A program made the position numbers and the translations under genes. From Streptomyces sp. NRRL F-5123 (GTDB taxonomy: Bacteria > Actinomycetota > Actinomycetes > Streptomycetales > Streptomycetaceae), in the NCBI RefSeq assembly GCF_000721495.1, contig NZ_JOHY01000070.1:1-39635 (forward strand): a stretch of 39,635 nt of DNA. The letters run 5' to 3'. The stretch's first letter is position 1; every line of letters begins with the position of its first letter. Shown piece by piece: positions 14,991-23,992 of this stretch. The notes under the pieces were generated by a model that was not told where the DNA came from, ran no database searches, and was given only the letters and a program-made list of their open reading frames with translations.

Positions 14991-15223
14991 TACATCATGT
15001 CTTCGATGTCCGCGGCGATCGGGTCGGCGTCGGTGCCGATGACGACCTGGATGGCGGAGCCCATCTTCACGACGCCGTGCGCGCCCGCGGCCTTGAGGGC
15101 GGCCTCGTCGACGAGCGCGGGGTCGCGGACCTCGGTGCGGAGCCGCGTGATGCAGCCCTCGACCTCTTCGATGTTGTCGATTCCGCCGAGCCCGGCGACG
15201 ATCTTCTCTGCCTTGGTGGCCAT
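14990..15223 (-). CDS. nagF: PTS N-acetylglucosamine-type EIIB component
   Basis: 77 residues from ATG 15223, with GGGAG just upstream. This is a stand-alone EIIB domain of the glucose/GlcNAc PTS family: KAEKIVAGLGGIDNIEEVEGCITRLRTEV, where the cysteine of GCITRLR is the phosphorylation site. It passes phosphate from EIIA to the incoming sugar held by the EIIC permeases. It is divergent from nagE1, with a DasR-type site between them. The arrangement nagF / nagE1 / nagE2 is the one known in S. coelicolor, where DasR controls it in response to GlcNAc-derived signals. Confidence 0.93.
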   Translation of the reverse strand: MATKAEKIVAGLGGIDNIEEVEGCITRLRTEVRDPALVDEAALKAAGAHGVVKMGSAIQVVIGTDADPIAADIEDMM

Positions 15224-15358
15224 TGGTGTCTCCCTGTTTCCCTGACCCACCGCGGGTCCGTAATGTCACGTTAACGCACGGTTGGCCCAGCTTCACGGGC
15301 GGTGGGCCGCCCCATGGACCACCATGTCGATCATGGATGCCGGTCACCCGCACCCTCA

Positions 15359-15374
15359 AGTGGTCTACACCACT
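15359..15374. promoter_or_regulatory. DasR-responsive element (dre) upstream of nagE1
   Basis: AGTGGTCTACACCACT, a near-perfect match to the published dre consensus (A[CG]TGGTCTAGACCA[CG]T). It lies 32 bp upstream of the nagE1 GTG, in the nagF/nagE1 divergent region. It should bind the GntR-family repressor DasR, which is released by glucosamine-6-phosphate. Confidence 0.9.
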
Positions 15375-15406
15375 GTACGCGAGCAGCAGGTCCGCGGAGC
15401 CGCCCG

Positions 15407-16726
15407 GTGAGCGCCGCGGACGCCGCCACGAGCGGCCCCGTACGCCGCAGCTGGGGCAGCAGGTTCTTCCAGGGCCTGCAGAAGATGGGCCGCAGCCTCC
15501 AGCTGCCGATCGCCGTCCTCCCGGCCGCGGGCATCATCAACCGGCTCGGCCAGAACGACGTCTTCGGTCCCGACGGCCTCGGATGGGACCGCGTCGCGAA
15601 GGTCTTCGTGGGCGCGGGCGGCGCGCTGCTGGACGGCAACTTCGGCCTGCCCCTGCTCTTCTGCGTGGGCGTGGCCATCGGCATGGCGAAGCGCTCGGAC
15701 GGCTCGACGGCGCTGGCCGCGGTCGCCGGCTACCTGGTCTTCTTCGGCATCCTCACCCGCTTCCCGAAGGACTGCCCGCAGGGCTCCACGTACACCCAGC
15801 TCGGCCAGCTCGCGGGCGCGTGCACGCTCAAGGACGGGACAACGACGCTCGCGGAGTTCCAGACGCCGGGCGTCTTCGGCGGCATCGTGATGGGCCTGCT
15901 GACCGCCTTCTTCTGGCAGCGCTTCCACCGCACGAAGCTCCCGGACTGGCTCGGCTTCTTCAACGGCCGACGCCTCGTCCCGATCATCATGGCGGGCGTG
16001 GCCATCGCCTTCGCGGTGGTCTGCCTGTTCATCTGGCCGCCGATCGGCGACGGCCTGACGAGCTTCAGCAAGGAGCTCGTGGACCTCGGCTCGTGGGGCG
16101 CGGGCATCTTCGGTGTCGCCAACCGCGCGCTGCTCACAGTGGGCCTGCACCAGTTCCTGAACACCTTCGTGTGGTTCCAGTTCGGCGACTTCACCAAGCC
16201 GGACGGCACCGTCGTGCACGGCGACATCCCGCGCTTCCTGGCCGGCGACCCGACCGCCGGCCAGTTCCAGACCGGCTTCTTCCCGATCATGATGTTCGCG
16301 CTGCCCGCGGCCGCGCTGGCGATGACGCACACCGCCAAGCCGCACCGCCGCAAGGAGGTCGGCGGCCTGATGCTGTCGGTCGCGCTGACGTCCTTCGTGA
16401 CGGGCATCACCGAGCCGATCGAGTACTCGTTCCTCTTCATCGCGCCCCTGCTGTACGCGATCCACGCGGTGCTCACGGGCGTGTCGATGGCGCTGTGCTG
16501 GGGCCTGGGCATCAAGGACGGCTTCAGCTTCTCGGCGGGCCTGATCGACTACGTCATCAACTGGAACCTGGCGACCAGGCCGTGGCTGATCCTGGTGGTG
16601 GGCGCGGGCTTCGCTGTCGTGTACTACGTGCTCTTCCGCGTGGTGATCCTGCATTTCGATCTGAAAACGCCGGGCCGCGAGCCGGAGGAGCTGGGCGAGG
16701 AGATGGAGCGCGACAACGTCAAATAG
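15407..16726 (+). CDS. nagE1: PTS N-acetylglucosamine EIIC permease (NagE1-like)
   Basis: 439 residues from GTG 15407, with GGAG seven bases upstream. EIIC of the glucose family: FFQGLQKMGRSLQLPIAVLPAAGI at the N-terminus, about 8-10 membrane segments, the conserved HGDIPRFLAGDPTAGQFQTGFFPIMMF loop, and the ITEPIEYSFLFIAPLLY signature. No EIIB domain is attached; NagF supplies it. The sequence is very similar to NagE2, so the two are tandem duplicates. A strong hairpin follows the gene, and nagE2 has its own operators, so the two are probably separate transcripts. In S. coelicolor NagE2 is the main GlcNAc importer; the role of NagE1 is less clear. Confidence 0.92.
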   Translation: MSAADAATSGPVRRSWGSRFFQGLQKMGRSLQLPIAVLPAAGIINRLGQNDVFGPDGLGWDRVAKVFVGAGGALLDGNFGLPLLFCVGVAIGMAKRSDGSTALAAVAGYLVFFGILTRFPKDCPQGSTYTQLGQLAGACTLKDGTTTLAEFQTPGVFGGIVMGLLTAFFWQRFHRTKLPDWLGFFNGRRLVPIIMAGVAIAFAVVCLFIWPPIGDGLTSFSKELVDLGSWGAGIFGVANRALLTVGLHQFLNTFVWFQFGDFTKPDGTVVHGDIPRFLAGDPTAGQFQTGFFPIMMFALPAAALAMTHTAKPHRRKEVGGLMLSVALTSFVTGITEPIEYSFLFIAPLLYAIHAVLTGVSMALCWGLGIKDGFSFSAGLIDYVINWNLATRPWLILVVGAGFAVVYYVLFRVVILHFDLKTPGREPEELGEEMERDNVK

Positions 16727-16762
16727 CCGCCACGCCGCGTGACGGCGGCTCGGACCGTACGT

Positions 16763-16794
16763 AAGACCCCCTGGTCAACAGGCCAGGGGGTCTT
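16763..16794 (+). terminator. Perfect 12-bp terminator after nagE1
   Basis: AAGACCCCCTGG and CCAGGGGGTCTT (16763-16774, 16783-16794) pair perfectly around an 8-base loop, 36 bp beyond the nagE1 stop and upstream of the nagE2 operators. Confidence 0.85.
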
Positions 16795-16865
16795 CGCTGT
16801 GCGTGAGCGGTGTGACGCAGCGCACCCGGAAGCGCGGATTCCTTTACCCGTAGGGGTCGTGTAAA

Positions 16866-16881
16866 ACTGGTCTACACCACT
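16866..16881. promoter_or_regulatory. DasR-responsive element 1 upstream of nagE2
   Basis: ACTGGTCTACACCACT, matching the dre consensus, 27 bp upstream of the nagE2 ATG. Confidence 0.9.
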
Positions 16882-16882
16882 G

Positions 16883-16898
16883 AGTGGTATAGACCACG
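16883..16898. promoter_or_regulatory. DasR-responsive element 2 upstream of nagE2
   Basis: AGTGGTATAGACCACG, one base after the first site and ending at the first base of the nagE2 Shine-Dalgarno GGAGG (16898-16902). It is a slightly weaker match than site 1. Two adjacent sites suggest tight, possibly cooperative repression. Confidence 0.85.
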
Positions 16899-16908
16899 GA
16901 GGATTCTG

Positions 16909-18180
16909 ATGACAACGGCCACGGCCACCGCCGGCACTCCGGCGGCCCCCGCAAAGAAGCGGGGCTCCGGCCTCTTCCAGGGGCTGCAAAAGGTCGGCCG
17001 CAGCCTTCAGCTGCCGATCGCCGTCCTGCCCGCGGCGGGCATCATGGTCCGGCTGGGCCAGGACGATGTCTTCGGCGCGAAGGGCCTGCACTGGGACAAG
17101 GTCGCGTCCGTCTTCGCCAATGCGGGCGGCGCGCTGACCGGCGCCCTGCCGATGCTGTTCTGCATAGGCGTGGCCATCGGCTTCGCGAAGAAGTCCGACG
17201 GCTCGACCGCGCTGGCCGCCCTGGTCGGCTTCCTGGTCTACACCAAGGTGCTCCAGGCCTTCCCCGTCCACGACGCGATCATCAACACCACCGCCAACAA
17301 GGGCATCGACGTCGCCGCGGTCTACAACGATCCGGGCGTCCTCGGCGGCATCATCATGGGTCTGCTGTCCGCGATCGTGTGGCAGCGCTTCCACCGCACG
17401 AAGCTGCCCGACTGGCTCGGCTTCTTCAACGGCCGCCGCCTCGTCCCGATCCTGATGGCCTTCGTCGGCCTGGTCATCGGCGTCTTCTTCGGCCTGGTCT
17501 GGGAGCCGATCGGCGAGGGCATCACGCACTTCGGCAACTGGATGACCGGTCTGGGCTCCGGCGGCGCCGCGATCTTCGGCGGCGTGAACCGCGCGCTGAT
17601 CCCGGTCGGCATGCACCAGTTCGTCAACGCGGTGGCCTGGTTCCAGATCGGCGACTTCACCGACGCCTCCGGCACGGTCGTTCACGGTGACATCCCGCGC
17701 TTCCTCGCGGGTGACCCGTCCGCGGGCATGTTCCAGTCCGGTTTCTTCCCGATCATGATGTTCGGCCTGCCGGCCGCGGCCCTGGCGATGGCGCACACCG
17801 CCCGCCCGGAGCGCCGCAAGGCCGTCCTCGGCATGATGGTCTCCATCGGCCTGACCTCGTTCGTGACCGGTGTCACCGAGCCGATCGAGTTCTCGTTCAT
17901 GTTCATCGCGCCGATCCTGTACCTGATCCACATCGTGCTGACCGCGGCGTCGATGGCAATCACGTGGGGCCTGGGCGTGCACGCCGGCTTCAACTTCTCC
18001 GCGGGTCTGATCGACTACGCGATCAACTGGAGCCACGCCACCAAGCCCTGGCTGATCATCCCGATCGGCCTGGTCTTCGCGGTGATCTACTACGTGGTCT
18101 TCCGGTTCGCGATCCTCAAGTTCGACCTCAAGACCCCGGGCCGCGAGCCCGAGGAGGAGATCGAGGACCTCACGAAGTAG
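16909..18180 (+). CDS. nagE2: PTS N-acetylglucosamine EIIC permease (NagE2-like)
   Basis: 423 residues from ATG 16909, with GGAGG six bases upstream. Same EIIC family as NagE1: FQGLQKVGRSLQLPIAVLPAAGIMVRLGQDDVF, HGDIPRFLAGDPSAGMFQSGFFPIMMFG, VTEPIEFSFMFIAPILYLIH, with about ten hydrophobic segments. It has no EIIB. With NagF it imports and phosphorylates GlcNAc through the membrane. The two dre sites just upstream predict DasR repression. Only a weak hairpin (about 18239-18254) follows it before the convergent MBL-fold gene. Confidence 0.95.
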   Translation: MTTATATAGTPAAPAKKRGSGLFQGLQKVGRSLQLPIAVLPAAGIMVRLGQDDVFGAKGLHWDKVASVFANAGGALTGALPMLFCIGVAIGFAKKSDGSTALAALVGFLVYTKVLQAFPVHDAIINTTANKGIDVAAVYNDPGVLGGIIMGLLSAIVWQRFHRTKLPDWLGFFNGRRLVPILMAFVGLVIGVFFGLVWEPIGEGITHFGNWMTGLGSGGAAIFGGVNRALIPVGMHQFVNAVAWFQIGDFTDASGTVVHGDIPRFLAGDPSAGMFQSGFFPIMMFGLPAAALAMAHTARPERRKAVLGMMVSIGLTSFVTGVTEPIEFSFMFIAPILYLIHIVLTAASMAITWGLGVHAGFNFSAGLIDYAINWSHATKPWLIIPIGLVFAVIYYVVFRFAILKFDLKTPGREPEEEIEDLTK

Positions 18181-18298
18181 ACGACCACCCGCCACGGCAT
18201 CCGGCCAGGACCCCGAACAGACCAGCGGGGACCTGCTGCGCACCTGCCGGGTGCCGGGGGCGGGCGGGTGTGAGGCGGGTGCGGTCCGGCGGCTGGGC

Positions 18299-19051
18299 TT
18301 ACAGCTGGTAGACCGCGCCCGCCTTCGCCAGTTCCACGGGGCCGTCGAAGGCGGTGCGGGCGTCGCGCAGGTTGACCGCCGGGCTGGTCCACGGCGGGAT
18401 GTGGGTGAGCACCAGGCGGGAGACGCCCGCGCGGTCGGCGATGCGGCCGGCCTCCAGGCCGTTGAGGTGGAGGTCGGGGATGTCCTCCTTGCCGTGCACG
18501 AAGGACGCCTCGCACAGGAAGAGGTCGGCGCCCTCGGCGAGGGTGTCGAGGGCCTGGCAGGGGCCCGTGTCGCCGGAGTACGCGAGGGTGCGGCCCTGGT
18601 AGCCGAGCCGGAAGCCGTAGGCCTCGACGGGGTGGCTGACCAGGTCGGTGGTGACGTCGAAGGGGCCGAGGGCGAAGCGGCCGGGGGTGAGGGTGCGGAA
18701 GTCGAAGACCTCGCTCATGCACTTCTCGTCGGGCACGTCGCCGTACGCGATGTTGAGCCGCCGCTCGGTGCCGGACGGGCCGTAGACGGGGATGACGGGG
18801 GCGGGGCCGCCGTCGTGCCGGTAGTAGCGGGCGACGAAGTAGCCGCACATGTCGATGCAGTGGTCGGCGTGCAGATGGCTGAGCACGACGGCGTCCAGGT
18901 CGTACAGCCCGACGTGGCGCTGGAGTTCGCCGAGGGCGCCGTTCCCCATGTCGATCAGCAGCCGGAAGCCGTCCGCCTCGACGAGATAGCTCGAACAGGC
19001 CGAGTCCGCGGACGGGAAAGAACCCGAGCAGCCGACGACGGTGAGCTTCAT
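18299..19051 (-). CDS. MBL-fold metallo-hydrolase
   Basis: 250 residues from ATG 19051, with GGAGG about 11 bases upstream. The metallo-beta-lactamase fold shows the zinc motif SHLHADHCID (H-x-H-x-D-H), a later GDTGPC aspartate and a C-terminal LTHIPPW histidine. The opening KLTVVGCSGSFPSADSACSSYLVEADGFRLLIDMGNG is like RNase Z / PhnP-type MBL proteins of actinobacteria. The natural substrate is unknown (nucleic acid, phosphodiester or thioester). It lies downstream of cysM on the same strand, but a strong terminator and 396 bp separate them, so it probably has its own promoter. Confidence 0.85.
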   Translation of the reverse strand: MKLTVVGCSGSFPSADSACSSYLVEADGFRLLIDMGNGALGELQRHVGLYDLDAVVLSHLHADHCIDMCGYFVARYYRHDGGPAPVIPVYGPSGTERRLNIAYGDVPDEKCMSEVFDFRTLTPGRFALGPFDVTTDLVSHPVEAYGFRLGYQGRTLAYSGDTGPCQALDTLAEGADLFLCEASFVHGKEDIPDLHLNGLEAGRIADRAGVSRLVLTHIPPWTSPAVNLRDARTAFDGPVELAKAGAVYQL

Positions 19052-19447
19052 TCCGGGAAACACCTCCGTGGGCGCGCCGCATCCACCCCATTCCTGAGGG
19101 CGTGGGGGTATTGGCGGAAGCGGTCCGCCATGTCCTGCGAGGGTAAGGCGCGCTGCGCCGCGCGGGGCCACCGTGGTACCCGTGTGTGGGCGGAATCACC
19201 AGTCCGGGTGTCTTGGCGTGGCCTCGGCGGGCCGGAGGCGCTAGGCCCAGTTGTCCGGGGTTGCCCGGGTCGGCACGGAAGCGGGCGCCCGGGCGCCCGG
19301 AGGGTGCGGGACCTCCGGGCGGGCAGCGCCGGCCGATCCGTGGTCCGAGGCCGGCGCCCGGCGGGCACTGCGGGATCTGCCCCGCCGGCCGTAGGGAGGC
19401 CGGCACGGGCGTGTCCCGGGGCCGGCGCCCCGGGACACGCGGGGGCT
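19052..19447. other. 396-bp gap with cysM terminator and GC dyads
   Basis: No gene is seen. It contains the cysM terminator (19409-19440), a GGGCGCCCGGGCGCCC self-complementary run near 19283, and should contain the promoter of the MBL-fold gene at its left end. Frames open here are compositional artefacts. Confidence 0.5.
19409..19440 (-). terminator. 13-bp perfect terminator after cysM
   Basis: Positions 19409-19421 and 19428-19440 pair perfectly around a six-base loop. The stem begins seven bases after the cysM stop (19448). Confidence 0.8.
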
Positions 19448-20676
<1,229 letters not shown>

Positions 20677-20785
20677 TCGTTCGCTCCAGTGAGTGCGTGG
20701 GGCATGCGGGAGTTCGTGTCGCGGTGGCGACGCGGGCTGGCTGCGGTGCTGTGCGGGCCGTACGGGGTTCGTGCGGTCGTGCGGG

Positions 20786-20809
20786 TCCCGGGGTCCTGCG
20801 GCCCCGGGG
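20786..20809 (-). promoter_or_regulatory. Hairpin between leader peptide and cysO (candidate attenuator)
   Basis: Eight bases on each side (20786-20793 and 20802-20809; core CCCGGGG/CCCCGGG with one wobble pair) around an 8-base loop. It begins 27 bases after the leader-peptide stop and about 110 bases before the cysO ATG, in the place where an attenuation terminator would be expected. Confidence 0.45.
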
Positions 20810-20835
20810 TCGCGTGCGGCGGGGCGGGCGCGCCG

Positions 20836-20949
20836 TCAGTCGCCGGGGGCGGACGGACACGCCGCGCTGGTGCGGCGGCACAGGTCGACGTGCAGCCGCG
20901 CCACGAGCAGCGAGCCCGGCGCATTGTCGCTCACGTCGGAGGAAACCAT
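20836..20949 (-). CDS. Putative cysteine-responsive leader peptide
   Basis: 37 residues from ATG 20949, ending at TGA 20836. The stretch LLVARLHVDLCRRTSAACPSAPG matches the pattern of Streptomyces 'putative leader peptides' upstream of sulfur and cysteine genes (V-x-R-x-H-V-D-L-x-R-x-x-S-A-x-C). It holds two cysteine codons near its end. No Shine-Dalgarno is seen, but TACGAT, a good -10 hexamer, lies six bases before the ATG, which predicts a leaderless transcript starting at or next to the A. The -35 region is weak. The gap to cysO holds a GC hairpin. Translation stalling at cysteine codons could control cysO-cysM. Expression is untested. Confidence 0.72.
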   Translation of the reverse strand: MVSSDVSDNAPGSLLVARLHVDLCRRTSAACPSAPGD

Positions 20950-20960
20950 GGGTTCATCGT

Positions 20961-20966
20961 ATCGAT
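20961..20966 (-). promoter_or_regulatory. Candidate promoter of leader peptide-cysO-cysM
   Basis: On the minus strand, approximately here, TACGAT stands six bases ahead of the leader-peptide ATG (TACGAT-GAACCC-ATG). The expected -35 region reads CTGGGG at 17-bp spacing, a poor match. The position between the mec stop (21009) and the leader start fits an internal promoter separating mec from cysO-cysM. Confidence 0.45.
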
Positions 20967-21008
20967 TCCCGCCACCGGCCCCAGGGCCTCGTCTCGGTAT
21001 CCGGGACG

Positions 21009-21428
21009 TCAGGCGTACGAAGCCACTACTTTGACCGGCTCTTCGGTCACCGTGCCGTCCACGATGCGGAACGAGCGGAACTGCGGCTCGGAAAACTCCT
21101 CCGCGGTGGACACCAGGACGTAGTGCGCGCCGGGCTCGTTGGCGTACGAGATGTCGGTGCGCGAGGGGTAGGCCTCGGTCGCGGTGTGCGAGTGGTAGAC
21201 GATCACCGGCTCCTCGTCCCGGTCGTCCATGTCCCGGTAGAGCTTGAGCAGGTCGGTGGAGTCGAACTCGTAGAAGGTCGGGGAGCGGGCGGCGTTGAGC
21301 ATGGGGACGAAGCGCTCGGGGCGGCCGCTGCCCTCGGGGCCGGCCACGATGCCGCAGGCCTCGTCGGGGTGGTCGGCGCGGGCGTGGGCCACGATCGCGT
21401 CGTGCAGCTCCTGGGTGATGGTCAGCAT
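21009..21428 (-). CDS. mec: JAMM/MPN+ metalloprotease Mec (CysO-cysteine hydrolase)
   Basis: 139 residues. The JAMM zinc motif is complete: the catalytic glutamate in PDEACGIVAG (E23) and H-x-H-x7-S-x2-D in YHSHTATEAYPSRTDISYA (H79, H81, S89, D92). In Mycobacterium, Mec hydrolyses the CysO-cysteine bond to release cysteine and regenerate CysO. Related JAMM proteases also trim extra residues beyond the diglycine of sulfur carriers, and here CysO has a Met-Ala tail. It lies 60 bp upstream of the leader peptide on the same strand. Confidence 0.92.
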   Translation of the reverse strand: MLTITQELHDAIVAHARADHPDEACGIVAGPEGSGRPERFVPMLNAARSPTFYEFDSTDLLKLYRDMDDRDEEPVIVYHSHTATEAYPSRTDISYANEPGAHYVLVSTAEEFSEPQFRSFRIVDGTVTEEPVKVVASYA

Positions 21429-21503
21429 GCAAGAAAAGTACAGCGCGCCCCCGCCGCCCCTCGCCTGCCGGTGGCCCGTCTCACAGCGCCGCCGGCGTCA
21501 GGG

Positions 21504-23024
21504 TCACAGCGCGGCCGCGTCCGGCGCGGCCGGGCCCTCCGGGGCGCCCGGCGCCGCCGCCGTACCGGGCGGCTGCGGGGGCAGGTGCGGGCGGCGGGCG
21601 AAGGCGGCGGGATTGCGCCGCCGCAGCATCCGGTAGCCGGCCGCGAGCAGCGCGAACCACACGGGCACCCCGTAGAGCGAGACCCGGGCCTGGCTGTCGG
21701 CGCCGGTCATCACCAGCACGGCGGCGAGGAAGCCGAGCGCGGCCCAGCTGGCGGCGGCCCCGCCGGGCGCGCGGAACCACGCGGTGGCGGCCCGCCCGGC
21801 GCGCACGGCGGCGCGGTAGCGGATGTGCGAGCAGAGGATCACGCCCCACGTCCACACCCCGGCCACGGTCGCGAAGGCGGTGATGTACGTGAACGCGCCG
21901 TCGGGGTCGACGTAGTTGATCCACACCCCGATGCCCATCAGGGCCACGGAGGCGGCGGTGCCGGCCGCGGGGGTGCGGCGGCCGGTGAGGCGGGAGAAGA
22001 AGGCCGGGCCCTGGCCGTTGACGGCGAGGTCGCGCAGCATCCGGCCGGTGGAGTACATGCCGGAGTTGCAGGACGACAGCGCGGCGGACAGCACCACGAA
22101 GTTGACGATGCCGGCGCCGAAGGGGATGCCGATGACGGCGAAGGCGGCCACGAAGGGGCTCACGCCCGGCTGGAAGTGCGTCCAGGGCACCACGCACAGG
22201 ATGACGGTGAGCGCGCCGACGTAGAACAGCACGATGCGCCACGGGAGGGTGTTGATGGCCTTGGGCAGCGTCTCGCGCGGGTTCTGCGCCTCGCCCGCGG
22301 TCACCCCGACCAGTTCGACGGCGATGTAGGCGAACATGACGATCTGCAGGGTCAGCAGCGAACGGCCCACCCCGTTGGGGAAGAAGCCGCCGTCGCGCCA
22401 CAGGTGGCCGACCGACGCGGTGTCGCCGGCCGCCGAGACGCCGAGCGCCAGCACGGCGGCACCGATCAGGATCATCCCGACGATCGCCGTCACCTTGATC
22501 ATCGAGAGCCAGAACTCGACCTCGCCGAAGAGCTTGACCGAGATCAGGTTGGCCGCGAAGAGCACCAGCAGGAAGCCGCCGGCCGCCGCCCACTGCGGCA
22601 CGTCCGGCCACCAGAACTGCACGTACGTGGCCGCGGCGGTGACCTCGGCCATCCCGGTCACCACCCACATCAGCCAGTACGTCCAGCCGGTGACGTAGCC
22701 CGCGAAGGGCCCCAGGAACTCCCGGCCGTAGTCGGCGAAGGAGCCGGACACCGGGCGGTAGGTGAGCAGTTCGCCGAGCGCGCGCATGATCACGAAGACC
22801 GCGGCGCCCGCGACCGCGTACATCAGGATCAGGCTCGGGCCCGCCTGGTGGATGGCGCGGCCCGCGCCGAGGAAGAGCCCGGTGCCGATGGCGCCGCCGA
22901 TCGCGATCATCTGGATCTGCCGGCTGCCGAGCCCGCGCTCGTAGTCCGCGTCCGCGTCCCCGCCTGCGCCCGTGCCTTCGCCGGGGGCGGGAGCGCCGGG
23001 CGGCACGTCCTTCACGTCCGTCAT
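21504..23024 (-). CDS. Amino acid permease (APC superfamily, AAT family)
   Basis: 506 residues with 12 predicted membrane segments. The opening signature is RQIQMIAIGGAIGTGLFLGAGRAIHQAGPSLILMYAVAG, followed by MRALGELLTYRPVSGSFADYGREFLGPFAGYVTGWTYWLMW, and later TLQIVMFAYIAVELVGVTAGEAQNPRETLPKAIN. This is the AAT group (AnsP, GabP, AroP, CycA, proline permease types), proton-driven amino acid uptake. The substrate cannot be chosen from sequence. The C-terminal ~40 residues are Ala/Pro-rich. It lies between the cysteine cluster and clpS-DUF2017, all on the minus strand. The cysteine genes next door make a sulfur amino acid substrate conceivable, but this is only a neighbour argument. Confidence 0.9.
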   Translation of the reverse strand: MTDVKDVPPGAPAPGEGTGAGGDADADYERGLGSRQIQMIAIGGAIGTGLFLGAGRAIHQAGPSLILMYAVAGAAVFVIMRALGELLTYRPVSGSFADYGREFLGPFAGYVTGWTYWLMWVVTGMAEVTAAATYVQFWWPDVPQWAAAGGFLLVLFAANLISVKLFGEVEFWLSMIKVTAIVGMILIGAAVLALGVSAAGDTASVGHLWRDGGFFPNGVGRSLLTLQIVMFAYIAVELVGVTAGEAQNPRETLPKAINTLPWRIVLFYVGALTVILCVVPWTHFQPGVSPFVAAFAVIGIPFGAGIVNFVVLSAALSSCNSGMYSTGRMLRDLAVNGQGPAFFSRLTGRRTPAAGTAASVALMGIGVWINYVDPDGAFTYITAFATVAGVWTWGVILCSHIRYRAAVRAGRAATAWFRAPGGAAASWAALGFLAAVLVMTGADSQARVSLYGVPVWFALLAAGYRMLRRRNPAAFARRPHLPPQPPGTAAAPGAPEGPAAPDAAAL

Positions 23025-23032
23025 GTCCCGAT

Positions 23033-23054
23033 GCGTACCACACGGGCGGTACGC
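23033..23054. promoter_or_regulatory. 7-8-7 inverted repeat ahead of the permease gene
   Basis: GCGTACC-N8-GGTACGC, starting nine bases upstream of the permease ATG on the minus strand, covering the ribosome-binding region. It could be an operator or an mRNA hairpin that limits translation. Confidence 0.35.
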
Positions 23055-23105
23055 CGGAATCCACGCTCCGCCACCCGGGGGGGGCGGCCTCCGGCGCGGA
23101 ACGGC

Positions 23106-23675
23106 TCAGCCGGTCATGGCCTCGACGAGGGACTCCTGGAGGCTGCCGAGCCAGAGGTAGGCCATCACCATGGGCTTGCGCTCGTCGCTGTCGGGCAGCT
23201 GGTAGAGGCCGTTCTGGTCGTCCTCGCTGACGTCGAGGTACGTGCCGATGGTCAGCCGCAGGTCGTTGAGCGCGCCGAGCCACTGGCGGGCCTCGGGGGC
23301 GGACAGCCGCAGCTCCGAGCCGTCGCGGTCCAGGCTGCGGACCATCGCGAGGGCGTCCTCGCGCTTGCGGGAGCGCAGTTCGTTCTCGGTGAAGCGGCGG
23401 AATTCCGCCGCGTTGCCGCCGTCCTCGTACGCATCGGGGAAGAGCCTGGCCAGCGCCGGATCCTCCGGCGGCTTGCTGGGCCCCTCGGCGAACAGCTCGG
23501 CCAGCGGGTCGGCCTCCGCGCCGGAGTCGGCGGCAGCCGGGCCGGGGCCGATGAGCTCCAGCAGCTGCACGGCGAGCGTGCGCAGGATCGAGATCTCGTC
23601 CTCGTCCAGCAGGATCGCGGCGCCTCCGCCGTCGACGCCCGTGAAGGCGCCCCGCCGGGCGCGGCGGCGGCCCAT
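23106..23675 (-). CDS. DUF2017 domain-containing protein
   Basis: 189 residues from ATG 23675. Acidic and mostly helical, no membrane segment. Recognisable DUF2017 features are LDEDEISILRTLAVQLLELI near the N-terminus, LFPDAYEDGGNAAEFRRFTENELRSRKREDALAM in the middle, and RLTIGTYLDVSEDDQ plus YLWLGSLQESLVEAM at the end. The start overlaps the clpS stop (TGATG). Function is unknown. The constant pairing with clpS in actinobacteria, together with the coupling here, suggests a role with the ClpS/ClpP degradation path. Confidence 0.88.
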   Translation of the reverse strand: MGRRRARRGAFTGVDGGGAAILLDEDEISILRTLAVQLLELIGPGPAAADSGAEADPLAELFAEGPSKPPEDPALARLFPDAYEDGGNAAEFRRFTENELRSRKREDALAMVRSLDRDGSELRLSAPEARQWLGALNDLRLTIGTYLDVSEDDQNGLYQLPDSDERKPMVMAYLWLGSLQESLVEAMTG

Positions 23676-23992
23676 CAGCGGTCCTGCGACAGGGTCGCCC
23701 ACAGGCCGTAGCCGTGCATCGCCTGCACGTCGCGCTCCATCTCTTCGCGGGTGCCGCTGGAGACCACGGCTTTCCCCTTGTAGTGGACGTCCTCCATGAG
23801 CTTGGTGGCCTTGTCCTTGGAGTAGCCGAAGTACGTCTGAAAGACGTACGTCACGTAGCTCATGAGGTTGACGGGGTCGTTGTGCACGAGCGTGACCCAG
23901 GGAACGTCCGGCTCCGGCACCTCGAACGGCGCTTCGCCGGAGGCAGGGCGGGTCTCGACGGGCTCGACGGGCGCGACACTCACAGGTTCCAT
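23675..23992 (-). CDS. clpS: ATP-dependent Clp protease adaptor ClpS
   Basis: 105 residues from ATG 23992. The ClpS core is clear: [71 protein letters not shown]. The NDPVN segment helps form the N-degron pocket. A flexible ~25-residue acidic N-terminus precedes it. It presents proteins with destabilising N-terminal residues to the Clp unfoldase. It is divergent from pncB (156 bp apart) and translationally coupled to the DUF2017 gene. Confidence 0.95.
   Translation of the reverse strand: MEPVSVAPVEPVETRPASGEAPFEVPEPDVPWVTLVHNDPVNLMSYVTYVFQTYFGYSKDKATKLMEDVHYKGKAVVSSGTREEMERDVQAMHGYGLWATLSQDR

Noticed and set aside
16727..16908. nagE1-nagE2 as one simple operon
   Set aside because: A perfect 12-bp terminator and two DasR-type operators lie between them, so separate promoters are more likely.
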